In this document: positions 45,401-58,100 of the stretch, piece after piece
Numbering within the stretch: position 1 is the stretch's first letter
Layout: each line of letters starts with the position of its first letter
Assembly: GCA_948470475.1 (NCBI GenBank)
Contig: OX419337.1
Coordinates: forward strand, 1,399,141-1,463,140
DNA length: 64,000 bases
Direction: 5' to 3'
From: Galaxea fascicularis
Lineage: Eukaryota > Cnidaria > Anthozoa > Scleractinia > Euphylliidae
Made by a program: the position numbers and the translations under genes
Notes under the pieces: model-generated
Seen by the model: only the letters and a program-made list of their open reading frames with translations
Database searches by the model: none
What the model was told of the DNA's origin: nothing

Positions 45401-46548
45401 AGTACAAAATATAGAGGAAATGTATTCTTCCCATGGTAAATTTGATCAGTTTTTAATTGGAAATCTAACAAAATCCTGATGTTCAGAGTATGAGCATCCC
45501 ATCCACAGGACAATAGTAGAGGTCACATTAGCTATAGTAGACAACCATCTAATTGAGAGAGGAAGTACTAATTCCCTCAGTCAAATCATGCTGGGTATCC
45601 TGTGCTGGTCTATAATGTAGCATCCCATTCAGGGAGAGTAGTTTGCCTCATCTTGGGTGTGCTGTGATGGACTTGTGGTCACTCCAGCTCCACACCAGGT
45701 ATCCCCAGGTATCCCATACTGGTAACCCGTTCAGTGGGGAAGCACTTACACTTTCAGTTGCTTCATGCTGGGTATCCTGTGTTGACTTTGAATGGAAAGT
45801 AGTACTCTGAGTGGCTTCATTATGGGTTTCCTGTGATGGTCTGTGGGGAGTTACCAGTATGCTACACTCTCAATCGTTTCATGCTGGGTATCCTATGCTG
45901 GCCTAGCATCCCATTCAGGAGAGAGTAGCACTCCCACTTACTTCATCCTGGGTGTCCTGTGTCATTCTCAGTTACTTGATTGACTCCTTGTTAGTTTCAT
46001 CTGAGTATTGAATGTTCATTGCATTTGTTTTGGTTCTGCATTACTTTGCTCTGCATTTGGCCAGCAAAACTCACACCAATGTGAAGCAAGACCAAAACAA
46101 TTACAACTTGTATGCACATATTTTCCCGCACTTGGCGGTGGCTGCATGTAATTGTCATTAATTCTGATTTGCTTATTGTACTGTTTTGGTCTGTTGTGAT
46201 TGGCTGGATTGATGATTGTTTTAATTTTGGTTTTGGGACACTCAATTAAAAACCACTCTATCGTAGGCATCCTGAGATGAGTGGTATCCCATTCATGGCG
46301 AGTAGGGATACACAGTTCATTCATGTTCTGTATCATTATTGGATGGCCTAGCATCCCATTCTTGAGAAAATCCCCAAGTTGGTGGTCTTTACTACTGGAA
46401 AAACCTGTTATTTGTATCTCTTTTCAAGGTCCATCAAGCTAGGGAAGCTGGAGTTATTGGACCACCAGTTGCTGAGAGCCCAAGTGTTTCTGACGGATCC
46501 TCTACACCTGCAGTACTAAACATTCACAGTCATACTGAAGATATTTAA
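42494..46548 (+). CDS. ABHD13: Alpha/beta-hydrolase domain protein 13
   Basis: Five exons in phase: 42494-43034, 43585-43835, 44284-44388, 44575-44682, 46429-46548; 374 aa against about 337 in human. ABHD13 is a type II membrane protein of the ABHD family, a presumed serine hydrolase with no agreed substrate. Seen here: a hydrophobic anchor at residues about 45-75 (MLTLLLLYWLYGG onward); HYQDTLLYFPDQP, then the oxyanion block FFHGNAGN; YRGYGKSDG; nucleophile elbow GRSLGG with Ser210; SGLADQLIPP with Asp286; and DHGTHNETW with His316. The triad is complete. The extra length against human is a longer N-terminus (an in-frame ATG at 42515 is an alternative start) and a longer Ser-rich C-terminal tail. 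It is transcribed divergently from DRC1 across the minisatellite block. Confidence 0.94.
43380..43500 (+). mobile_element. Penelope-type terminus in ABHD13 intron 1
   Basis: CTGATGA (43396-43402), one extra T, GAC ... GTC, then AAAAC in place of GAAAC (43423-43427), followed by GTGAGTCAATGTCACC and a CTTCTCAGGACTACACTCAC block. It has the same core layout as the other termini but unrelated flanks, so it belongs to another family of the same kind. Confidence 0.45.
44776..44884. mobile_element. Foldback element, GTTCAAAGCCTAGCAAAT ends
   Basis: TTCAAAGCCTAGCAAATCTGG ends here as TTCAAAGCCTAGCAAATC, pairing with GATTTGCCAGGCTTCGAA; CATATTGGATGA and TCATCCAATATG pair inside. It is in ABHD13 intron 4. 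Confidence 0.55.
44935..45208 (+). mobile_element. Probable LINE 3' end with (GAACTT)n tail
   Basis: AT-rich 3'-UTR-like sequence with TAGATTAGCTTTAGCTATTT and GTGGGTTAGCGC, then TTTTAATAAACTTGAACTTG and a short hexanucleotide tail. There is no ORF. Confidence 0.45.
45550..46372 (+). repeat. Degenerate minisatellite interrupted by a MITE
   Basis: Blocks such as TGCTGGGTATCCTGTG, TAGCATCCCATTCAGG and GAGTAG recur with irregular spacing at 45550-45965 and again at 46259-46372. The interval 45966-46258 includes a different repeat (TTTTCCCGC ... TGTGATTGGCTG ... TTTTGGGACACTC) that also occurs at about 53000-53150. It lies in ABHD13 intron 4. Confidence 0.5.
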
Positions 46549-46590
46549 TTCAAATACAGTTTGAAATCCTTAATTTCCCACAACATGGAG

Positions 46591-46596
46591 AATAAA
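46591..46596 (+). promoter_or_regulatory. AATAAA polyadenylation signal of ABHD13
   Basis: Canonical AATAAA, 43 bases after the ABHD13 stop codon. Confidence 0.6.
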
Positions 46597-46721
46597 GTGT
46601 TTGTTATTACATGCATATAGTGCATGACACAGTAAAAGTTGGGACTATTATCAAGGTGTACTCTGGTCAATATATCCACTGGAGTGGTAACCAGTGGCCA
46701 TTACCTCTGTCTTTACTGCAA

Positions 46722-47152
46722 CCTCCTGTGAGGAAGAGAGGCCTGTTACACCACAGGCATCCCAATTGTTGTGTGTGACATCAAAAGTTTATATAAAAAA
46801 TATATATATCCTATAATGCTAGAATTCCAACGAACCAAACAGAGGTGTAAATATTGATATTCTGTAACCTCCTGTGAGGAAGAGAGGCCTGTTACACCAC
46901 AGGCAGCCCAATTGTGGTGTGTGACATCAAAAGTTTATATTAAAAAAATATATTCCTTACATGCTAGAATTCCAACGAACCAAACAGAGGTGTAAATATT
47001 GATATTCTGCAACGTCCTGTGAGGAAGAGAGGCCTGTTTCACCACAGGCAGCCCAATTGTGGTGTGTGACATCAAAAGTTTATATTAAAAAAATATATTC
47101 CCTTACATGCTAGAATTCCAATGAACCAAACAGAGGTGTAAATATTGATATT
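46722..47152 (+). repeat. Three tandem copies of a 145-146 bp unit
   Basis: Units start at about 46721, 46867 and 47012 (CCTGTGAGGAAGAGAGGCC) and end with GTGTAAATATTGATATTCT. The copies differ by a few bases only, so the triplication is recent. Each contains GCCTGTTACACCACAGGC, a short inverted repeat. It lies downstream of ABHD13. Confidence 0.85.
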
Positions 47153-49176
47153 CTAGCTAAATTAAGCCTTTCCAGTTTCTCTCTACTGTTTGTCACTTTC
47201 TGGAAAATGCAAGTGCAATGCCATAGAGTACTAAAGTGTGACGTCACAAAAAATTAAATCTGTGAAATTATGGGATTGGGTTCCATTTTCGAATGGAGTA
47301 TCCTTAAACAAGGTTCCTTGCCAAAACTTAGCTCTTAATTGTAATTCCCAGCTGAAATATGAAGGATTGAAATTTGATACTGCCCCACATAAATCTCTCT
47401 AATTTTGAGTCTGTTCTAAACTGAAGGAACAGAAACAACTTTTGAAGGGTTTGTATGGGATGCCATCAAACTTTGATCCCTTATATCTCTACGGGGAATT
47501 GCAATTCGGAGCTAATTTTTGGGATGAGGACGTCTTTTAGCATGCTCTATAAGAATATGGCATCATATCCCATAATCTCAAAAATTTTATTTTTGTGACG
47601 TCATCACTTTAGAACTTTTTTGTTTTGTTTTTTTTTAAGAGTGGACAGTTACCTTAGATTTTAAAACACGATGGCACCACTTTATCAAGCATTTTCAAAT
47701 GAATGCGTTTTTAGATCGTTCTAGTGCGGACACAAGGCCAAAACGCATCAAAATCTATACAATTTCATATTAAAACCCATTAGTGTGGACTAGTCTGCAA
47801 ACAGGCTCTCCATTTGGGCTACACTTTTTTTTATTATAAGAATATCGAGGCTGAAATTAGTGAAATTTTAAGAATATTTTCAGAATAAACCCGAGGTGAG
47901 AGTTGGAAGTAATATATGTGTTGCAAATTTGTAAATACAACTATATGTTTTAATCTAAAAAGTAGAAAATTCTTCCTTTTTTAACGGCAAAACTAGCCAA
48001 AAAACGAATACAAAAGTAGTTCTAGCACTGGCCGTATGTTCAATGCTAATAACCTTTCTCCAAGAAGTAGGGTGTGTCACACGAGGCTTTATTGGCTGCA
48101 GTCTGGCTCTTATCTAAGAATATACACAAGAATATTTTCTGCTCAAAATCGACAGAAGAATATTCAGCCCGAGCCGAAAAAACAATATTCTTATAAAAAA
48201 AAAAAAAGATATTCCGAGAGATGGTCGTGTCGGTTGCTTTTGAATGGCGCGCGGGCAAAGCCAGCGCATCGCAGGTTGGACGGGCTGTGCATCAAATCCC
48301 GACAGACTCTCGTGAACTTTCCCACCGTTTGAGGTGTTGATAACAACAAATGGCATGAACACAATTCTGTGATCTGTCTTTATTACTGCCTTCTACCGGC
48401 CAAGCTTATATTAACATAAATTACAATTTCGTTCTGGATTTCGAGTTCTCAAAACTATTTTAGCTACGGAAAACACCCCCGTTTTATTTCTATCATTTTA
48501 AATCGAAAACTGCGGAGAAGGGCGAGGCAATGTACAAGTAAGCAAAAAGCGAAAAGCTCATTAAAACATAAGCAAAGCCGCTCCGAGCACCGTACTGCAC
48601 AGCTCAAGAATGGAAGCAACTTCAAAAAGTCGATATCTACTGACATCGTTGTCGCCAAAGAAGTGATCATGACTTATTTATCATTCTTCCTATTTCTCTC
48701 CGAGGCAATCAAAATTTCAAATGACATTCAAACAGAACCTGATAACCAGTGCATTTCTGCCGAGTTTAAGCTTGACAAGAATGTCCTGGCGTTTGAAACG
48801 GGATGAAAAGCTCACGCGAAAATGTGTGAGTATATATGTTACCGAGTAGTACTTCATTAAGGTGCTGTTTAGTGTACAGCAAAACGGGACGTGGTTCTTT
48901 TGTGGTCACCATTCAAATGAAAACTACTAGGCATTTTTTTTCGTCTTATTTATAATGCCGGGCGTGTGCGTGGTTTCTTTTTTTCTATTTTTTTGTCCGG
49001 GTCACCAGCTAAAACTTTACTTTTCTGTGGTGCTGGTCTATTTCACTCGTGCTCCAATTTAAAAACTGGAGAAATATTTTATATTTGTACCTCAACAGCC
49101 CGACAAATTCTAACAGAAAAAGACAATGAAAATGCGCAAAATGTCTGAGAGAACAAAAAGAAAATGTCTGTCTTCA
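47153..49176. other. ABHD13-DLG5 convergent intergenic region
   Basis: AT-rich sequence with repeat fragments and no gene I can support. The DLG5 3' UTR must occupy the right part (minus strand); AATAAA on the minus strand occurs near 48483-48488 and 48379-48384 and either could end the transcript. Confidence 0.4.
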
Positions 49177-52100
49177 CTAAACACTGGACAGTGGAACCCA
49201 GACTGCCTTCTTCTGCTGTTCGTCTACCATCTCGTGGATCTGAGAACAAATGCTGCTAATGTTATTTCCATGGACAACTCCTAAATAGAAAAAGACAAAG
49301 CAGTGTTACAATTCAGAGAGACTCGCAAATTTAATCTATTTTGTGTGCGGCCGAAATGCTACTGTGCGATAATCTGAACGAGAATGACTGTCGAATAAGC
49401 AGTGCTTTCGTGTGGTGTGGTTTCTGATTGACTCTATTCAAGTCAGAGAAGTTTATCCAGTTGAAGTGGGTTTCCCCTATAGTCAAAAGCATTTATACCA
49501 GTTCGAATTTACGCTCAAGAAAAATGTTACTCTTTTGAGAAGCCCATGATATTCATTCTCTTTCCAGTAGCACTTACCATTAAAGAGGTGTTTGAACTCT
49601 CGCTCCACTTTCCCCGAGGATTCGAATATTTCCTTAGCGTGCCTTAGGCTTACTTTTTCTCTGATGTATCTTCCATCTTTCTGATCTCTGTAAAGGAGTA
49701 AAGTGCGTGATATTAGTCAAACAGAGGCTCTGTTTGCCCCAGTAAAATGGGTGTGTTGAAACTAAGAACAAAATGGTCCTGAAACACTTAAGAAAAGATA
49801 GCAGTCGATTTTCTCAAAGGGAGAAAAAACCATGAGCAGTTTATATCGATTTGTACAAGAAACAACGGAAGGATTTGAAAACAATATATCTCCTTCTTAG
49901 TTATCTCCAACTGTGAACAGTTATGAAGTAGTTTTAATGAACAAGTAGAGAAATTTATAACCTAATTTAACTATTATGCACTACTGGTGCTGCTTTGAAG
50001 TTCAGCTTTCTAAAGTGCCATTTTAAATAGCCGACTGACTCCGCTATTGAACTGCAAGTAACCTTGCTCGAGTTGTTCAAAAAACAGATAAAGTTATTGA
50101 GTAGATATCACTGTCCAGGACTGATAAACTTGTGTTAGTGGCGGTACATTAGGATAGGGACTTATCTGATGGACATAGCCTGCGTAACAGGCGTTTATTT
50201 AGCCAACCGCGGAGCGCGAGGCGAGAGGAAGAGAGAAATAAACCTCTTCCTCTCGCCTCGCGCTCCGCGTTCTGCCAAACAAACACCTGTTATGTAGCCT
50301 AGATGGACAAAGTTATCCACTCCTGGAACAACTACGGTCACGATGTTAAATCTGTTGTTTGAGCATCACAAACCTGACGTGTTTCGGAGATTTAAACTTG
50401 ATAAACAGTATGATAGGATAGATTTGCAAGGCATGCAGCCGCTCCACTGCAGATGGACTGACATCCAAGAGGCAGTGTTTATCAACAACTTGTTTGATTG
50501 ACGCCAATGTGGTACAGGAAAGCTGGTGTCCTTTCCAAGCATAATCTACAAATGTTCCATCTGCCATTCCTTTCTCAACATTCTCCTCTGGTAAGTTTAC
50601 CACTTCTGAAACACGAGAGCATCAAAACAAATCAGAAAAGACTTGTCAGAAAAAACCAATAAGCGTAATACATCAAAGTAGCGATTTGAGACTTCAATAA
50701 ACAACATTCTTCTCCAGAGGATTTGTCGCTTGTCGAAAGATTTTGGGAACATTTTTAAAATCGTTCCAAGACTGAAAGAAAGTAAAAAAAACATGCCGAA
50801 CTATCTCACGAGGACTACCGAAATATTCGGGAAAGATTGAAAGACGTTTTAACGGTGGAACGACCCGGACCTGTAATACTTCAGAGAGTGGGCAAGCTTT
50901 AACATCCGTTGCAATGCAAACAATTTCAGATAAACTTTAATGCAACCAATTTAAAATAAACTTTTAACCAATGCAACTAAAGGAACAACCACCAACATTA
51001 CAGATGTGAACGACTATATCGAACATTTTTTAATCGCTGGCGGTTAAGGAATTAGTTGGAAGATCAAGTCTACCTGGTTTGCATTGCACAAACTTGTAGG
51101 GGATCTCCTCGCACAGCTTCTCATACAACGCTTCTACTAAAGGACCGAACAGAATAACAGCTCTTGGAATATGACCTGTAAGTAAACAGAAGAACAGTTG
51201 CTGCACAATAACTCACATAGAACAAAAGTAAGATTACAAGCTGTACAAAAAAGACGAGAAAATGTTTGACACGAAAGAACAAGTGAACTCACTGTCCAAT
51301 TTTTCCACCGTTTGGTAGGAAGCTATACCAAGATCTAAAACAGAAATTCAAATCACAATGTTATTGGAACACTTTTCAGCTGAATATCGTGAAAACCAAA
51401 ACCATAACAATAGACACAAACGTCACAAAGCTCAGGGATCCCACACAATCTGTTTGTGTAACCGTTTGTAATTCTATAGTAGATGTATGGAATCGCTAAA
51501 TATATGTATGGACCAATTCTTAATGAAAGCCAGATTACTTTAACTGTGGTGTATTATCGTCGTTTCGCCTCGAAAGTGATATTTAAAGTTCGGCGTTGAC
51601 TATCATACACTAGCTTTAACTATCGACTGCCATTAGCTCTAACACGCACCGAATTATAGAGAGTAATCAATTACTTCCAGTTATCCTTTGCGGCCCCTGT
51701 CATCTTAAATTCTCGCTTCCCGCCCCCTTGTCAGTGGTTTGTCTCTTTCTACAATTTCTTTAACAAACTATTTTGCAACATTCCGATCAACGCCCCTTCC
51801 ATGATCCAAGTCCCAATCCTCCCGGGTTTCCACCCCTGCTGTAACCGCCCCCTCCCTCCCTCCCTCCCCCATAGTAGGCCCATGCCCAACACAAACCTGT
51901 ACAGCTGGTTGTGATGCTAGTAGCCGAATCACTTCCATCCCGCGAATGGTTCACAGACATCCCATGCGCGCCTTTCTTACTTCTTCGAAAGAAACTGCGT
52001 CTTCCACTCAGTTTGAACTCATCTCCGTGGGCCAGTGCCAGGCTTCTGCGCAAAAGAATCTCTTGCTCCGCTCTGAAAAAAGGAAAGAAAACAGTTGTAG

Positions 52101-55100
52101 ACTACTTAAACGACGACAGCAGAGGGAAACGTCTGCGTTTTTAATCCCTGTACGGTGGCCAGTTAGCATTATTAACTCCAATGATAAAACCAAATTCTTC
52201 CAGCAGAGTTTTAGTGAATAATTATTTGCAACGGAGCAACTGTTAGCATACTGGACAGGTCACACTTTAAACAGCAGTGTTAAAAAGATGCTTTCACTTT
52301 CAGAGCCATTGTCGAAAAGGTTCGGCCGCAATTGAACTGGTAACTAAAATTCAGTATGTGCGCTTTGTTTGAAGAGGCTAAACGGTCAAACATTTGCTCG
52401 TGAAGCAAACTGTTGGATGAAAATGTTTGATCTAGATCAAACATGAGAAGCCATTCAAATGCAATGTTGAGAGAGGCGGCTAAACAGTCCAACATACCCG
52501 CTCAACACAATGTTGGATGAAAATGTTTGATCGTTTAGCCGGGGCTTAAGTAAAGAAAAAGTGTTCATCTTCATAAATCTCATGACCTGTATACTTTGAT
52601 CAAGCAGTGATATCGTTAGGAGAAATTACACATTGGTCACTAAAATCAATGACCGTCAAGAGTTGAACATACTTCATTCGGCTTGGTATCATGCCAATCT
52701 CTCTTTTCTGCGCTTCTTCTTCATTGACCAGACAGGCTCTCCAGCAGCCCATGTGACCATTGTACATGGTGTCCGTGACGTACAGAATGTCTCCCTTCTT
52801 GAAATTGAGCTCCTCTTTCGAGTGAGGTGTACGATCAAACAGCGTCCTAACAATAAAGCACAAAAGTCAGTACCACGCCTTGATTGGTAGTCAGTTGAGT
52901 GTCAAGAGTACTTTGCGGTTTGCTTTGGTTTTACTTTCCAGTGTAATTCGCTAACGCCACTTTCTCAAAGAAAAACTTAAAACCAAACGTAACTCGCTCG
53001 CGCGCATTTTCCCGCGCTTAGCGCTTGACACCGGCAAATGTGTCGAATTCTGATTGGCTCATTGCGCTGTCTACGTCGGCTGTGATTGGCCACAGTAATT
53101 ACTCTGACTTGGTTTTACGATAATCAACTGAAAAGCGCTCCAAGTAAAACAACAACCTGCAACATTCATGATGGCGTCATGATGCTTTTGTTTTGGCCTG
53201 TTAGTCAGTTTTCCTGTGCTTGTAACAAAATAAATTCTGGTGCCTAACATGAAATTTTGGCCTATTCTCAAAATCTCTCACAACATTTTTTTTCATTTAA
53301 GAAAGTTGGTGGTAAATTGAGATTTTTTTTACAAGGAACTTGTGAGAGAATTTTCATTTGAATTGAAAAGTATAACAAAGGTTGCTAATGCAGTTTAATT
53401 TCATGGCCTGCAGGACTTATGAACAAATTGATATATCCCATTTTAAAATTACTTGCAGTTTTAAAGACAACAAGACAACGTTATCAATGGGAAGAAAAGT
53501 TTTACCTGACATAAAACGAGTCTCCAGGTTGATCTCTAAGTGAATTGAACTCTGCAACGTTAAAACAAAACGACATTACGTTTTACTGTAGAAAATTTAA
53601 CTGTTAATTTCCTAGCTTGGACAAATAAAAGGTGCACAAACCCGAAAGCAACCTTAGGGGAAAAGAAGAAAAGACTTGCTATTCCAAAACAGAAACAACG
53701 GGGAACGAGGAACAGGGCACAGGACAGAGAAAAAATTCCACTTTATCGTACACTTTAGGATGGGAGAAACGGAAAAAGACAAACAGAAACCTAGAGCCAA
53801 AGCCAAAGGATATGAGAAATAGGAGGTTCACACTAGGAATGAATGAGAAACAAGATACACTAATAACCTTATTTTGTTTTTCAATTAATTTGTTTTTTCG
53901 TTTCACTCCATGTCTCAAGATTGATGTGGTGTCGCCTCATATGCTACCAAGGATATACTCACTTGCTGGGTTATACTGTGCCAATATCTGAACCGTCTCC
54001 GTGGGTTTACACAATTCTAACATGGCTTGCTCTGCAGTCACCGATGTTAAGTCCACACCATTGAGCTAAAGTAATGATATATTAAAAACTTTCAACAAAT
54101 TGTAACAAGGATGTTTTATGAAAGCCCTAGCCGAGAATGGGAAACAATTTGACAAACTGTGTGGTACATAATTTTTTTAAACCAAGCAGGGAAACAGCCA
54201 GTCAGATTGGATAACTTTTAAAAAATTAATTGATACTTAGGAACTCCACCTTACCTGCTCCCCACCCACCTTTGGAACACCACCCTACTGACTCTCCCCC
54301 TCCCCCCACCCTTTGAACTCCACCTTACTGACTCCCCCCATCCCACATCCTTGGAACTCCACCTTACTGACTCCTTCCCTCCCCTCTCCCACCCTTGGAA
54401 CGCCACCTTACTAACTCCCTCCCTCCCCCCCACCCCCACCCTCGGATCTCCACCTTGCTGCCCTTCCTAGTAGCTATGACTAATTTATTATAAGATCACT
54501 TACACAGTGGCCCTTGTAACTGTACAACCTTCTTTAGTTTTAACAGGTTGTGCAATAAAAAGATTCAATAATGGTGCATACACGCCAACTGCTGTAATCA
54601 ATACCAAAAAATCACACCATCCTCTTACTTCTAATATATGATCTCCAACTTTGAGTCCAGATGATTTAGCAGCATCATCGTCAGGTTGGATTTCCGATAC
54701 AAAAATCCCCATGGAATTGCCACCAGCGATGTTGAAACCCAACGAACTTGGACTCTTTGTGAAGAATACATAACGCAGGTCTCCAGGAGGCTCATTGTCA
54801 ATGATTGGCAGAATCTCACCATTTCTTCTGATTGGTGGAGTGTTGCTACCACCCTCATGCTTCTTCCTGTTAACTGGCGTGCTGCATGTGGTGGTTGCTT
54901 CTGATTGGCTAGATAAAGATTCTGATGTGTCTTTGAATTTGTCAGGGTTGAACTGTGCTAAGATGGTGACACTGTTCCCAGATTGCTTCAGAATCATTGC
55001 TGCTTGCTCATAAGTAGCACATCTGAGATTCACGCCATTGTACTGCAAAGAGATAGCAACTGTCCTAAGTTTCCTGTTTGGCATATGAGTTTTACCATAT

Positions 55101-58100
55101 TTCATATAATTACACTTCAGGCGATTGTCTTAAACCTGACGTGCAGTTCAAAAAATTTCCTTAAGGAAATAACACAAAAGCGATTTACCAGATAACATGA
55201 CAAGAAATTTCTGCTCTGTAGCTTAGCTCTCTCCTTTTTAGAAAAGTTTGGCTGACAAAAGTTCAGTTCAGTTATTTATTTAGCCAAAACAACTATACAC
55301 ATTACTTAAATACTATAATAATAATTATTATTAGGCTGGTAAGGGAGCCCAGAAGAAACCAAGAGGCTTGTAAAACCTGGGCTCCCTGGTCACAAAGAAA
55401 ATAACAACAATAGAGTATGCAGAGTGATACAAAAATATTTAACTAAGTTTCTGAATGACATAAAACATCAGCTTTTCTTTGATTGCACGATGATTTCATC
55501 AACATTCACCCAAGGAAATATAAGGACTCGTACTCTTTAAACAGCAGTGGAAGGAGTTTTATTTATTAGTTCATTTCCCGAGCTTCTTTATTGCACTTTG
55601 TGTCATACATACTGGAGTAATTAAGTAATTAAAAGGATTTTAGATGTATAATATACATAATAATTATGCAAATAATCTGAGCAGTTTTACATTAGTACTA
55701 TTATTTAAGCATCTTAATAAGTTAGTTGTTTACTTTACTTCATAGCATCCCCCTTTAGTGGTTCTTTTACTGCTTTTTCAGTCTGACACTCACATAAAGG
55801 TATTCAATTGTCATTCATTCGTTCATTCACACAACTTACGGCAATATGTGCATTAACCCTTAACCCAGTATTTGTTTATTTTTTGTCTACATCGTCATGT
55901 TTTGTTAATAGTTCATTTTAGAAGGCGAAGTTCAATAAATAAATAAATAAATAAATAAATAGTCACCTCAAGCAGCTGGTCGCCATATTTAAGACCTGCT
56001 TTGGCAGCTACACTTCCTTCAGTTACCGAGGAAACAATGACGCCACCCTGACAAGCTGCAGCAATTGAAATACCCAGAGTATCCTTCTTTTCAATCTGTA
56101 CTAGGCGAGGTTCATAATCCCTGAGAAAAAGAACACACTTCATTCAGAGAGACTAGTCGTGTGCTTCTTTACTGTGGGCATCTAAGTAATTTTAACCTGA
56201 TAAAAATTTAACAGACCACTGATTGAGAGGGCTTATAAATGTATAAAGCAAAAAAAAAATTGCAACTTAAGACTTGGTAATGACTGTTTCTTTCTTTTCA
56301 TTGGGCAACAAATCCATACAAAAAAATTAACAAAGAAAGACAACAACAACAATAGGAGGGAGGAAGTGGTGAAACAGAAAAAAAACAGAATAATAAATAC
56401 CTCTTATGGACCGAGTTTTTTCCTGTTCGCTTATGGCCCAAGCGCGACAAGTGTGGGCCATAAATCAACAGGAAAAAATGATGATCCGTTACTTATACAG
56501 TACGGACCGAGAAAACGAGGTTAGTAAGATATTTATTATATCTCTGAGGTTAATCGGGTGCGCTGAAAAGGAAAATTTCAAATTTAGCGGCCCGTACGGT
56601 TGAGTAAGGCCCACAAAATTGACCAATCACAGCGCGCGTACTAACTGAGAGATATGACAATAAGTGAATGGATGACTTCACCTCAGTTTCCCCATTATTT
56701 TCTTTACCCACCTTGACTTCACCTGTGTTTTACCAGTATTTTCTTTCCCTCCCCTTCAGAAGCTATTCATGAAGAATGCACATAAGTATTTTAAACTAAA
56801 ACAGTGCAGTTTAAAGACTCAAAATGCTTGCCTGTTCAAAGGATCCTCAGTGGATGCAAGTGGGCCGCTGAAGTCAAAAGCAAGAGCAGGGCCACCTTCA
56901 TTTGCTGGAACAATGGGAGTAGACGGAATTACAACAGGAGTTGTGTGACCAGAGGAGACAGAGTATGCTGAATGCACAGAGTCACTGCAGTAACTAGACG
57001 TCCCCACACTGGGGTAAGATGCAACTTGTGATAAAGGCTTTGGTAAACTAATTCTTTGTGGCTTGTGCTTGGTTTTGGGGTGCGTTTCATAGTTATACAT
57101 CAATGAGCAATGCATTTTACGCTCATCCCTGTCTGCGCTGTGAGATGAGCCTTGTCGACTATGCCTGCCTGTTCCAAAAGCATCAGCCCTCAAGCGAGCC
57201 TGCTTTGGCTTGCCGTCACACTGAATGGGTAAGCACTGTTGACTTTCAGCTGGTAGACCTCCACAGTTCTGCACTGAATGGCTTTTAGCAGTGTAATATG
57301 GTACAGGTGTTGACCTGAGAATAGCAACAGTGGCAGAAGGACCTAATGAGCTTGATTTGGGTGGCGTCAGTGCAAGGGGGTCTCCATGACTGGCTGAATA
57401 GCGACCAAAACTGGAGGATACAGGACTGCTTCCAAGGCCCAACTGGTGATGCCTGGCAGATGGTGCTGACTGGGGACGGGGACTATGATTGCGAAAATAT
57501 GACTCTGACTTTTTGCGAATGACAACAGTGTTTGATGTCTCAACAACAGATGAATCTGGGAGTGAATTCGAAGGATAGTGGACTGTAGTTACTGGAGCTG
57601 GAGGTATCATGTGCATGTCATCTTCCTGAGAACTTGTATTTACTACTTCACCTTGTGTCGGTGAAGTGATTGCCGACATGTAAGAACAGCTTCTCATTGG
57701 TGGCATTGGTCTTTCTTTATGTGTCAACTGCACAGGCATGGAAAGGCGAGGTGACTGAGTAACTGGACTTGATCTCACTAATGGTTTTCTTATTCTGAAG
57801 TAAGTTTGACTCCGCGATGTTGACCCTGATGAGGAAGGAAGGAGATGCAATGCACTGCCTTCCTCGGTAGACAGGTCACCGCTAGAATCAGTTTGTTTTC
57901 CATTCAACCTTCCAGGATTTTCTTCATAGAGAGGTGTTAATGATGATAACGACTGTAAGACTGGTTCTGAAAAAGACTCAGGTGTTGACGGTATTTGATC
58001 ATCAGGGAGTGGAGAGCTTTTGCCAGAGTAGTAAGCAGATGAAGATTCCTGTTGAGACAAATGAAGCTCATTCAAACTGCCAGAGTTTGTGATTCTCTCC

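Noticed and set aside
46016..46354. Minus-strand 112-codon frame
   Set aside because: It overlaps a dispersed MITE and degenerate minisatellite within ABHD13 intron 4.
53632..53991. 119-codon Lys/Arg/Thr-rich frame on the plus strand
   Set aside because: Low-complexity intron sequence between two DLG5 exons, without domain or splice evidence.
54686..55013. Plus-strand frames over the DLG5 PDZ3-PDZ4 exon
   Set aside because: They are antisense shadows of a well-supported exon.
57058..57288. Plus-strand frame over the large DLG5 exon
   Set aside because: It is an antisense shadow of the linker exon.
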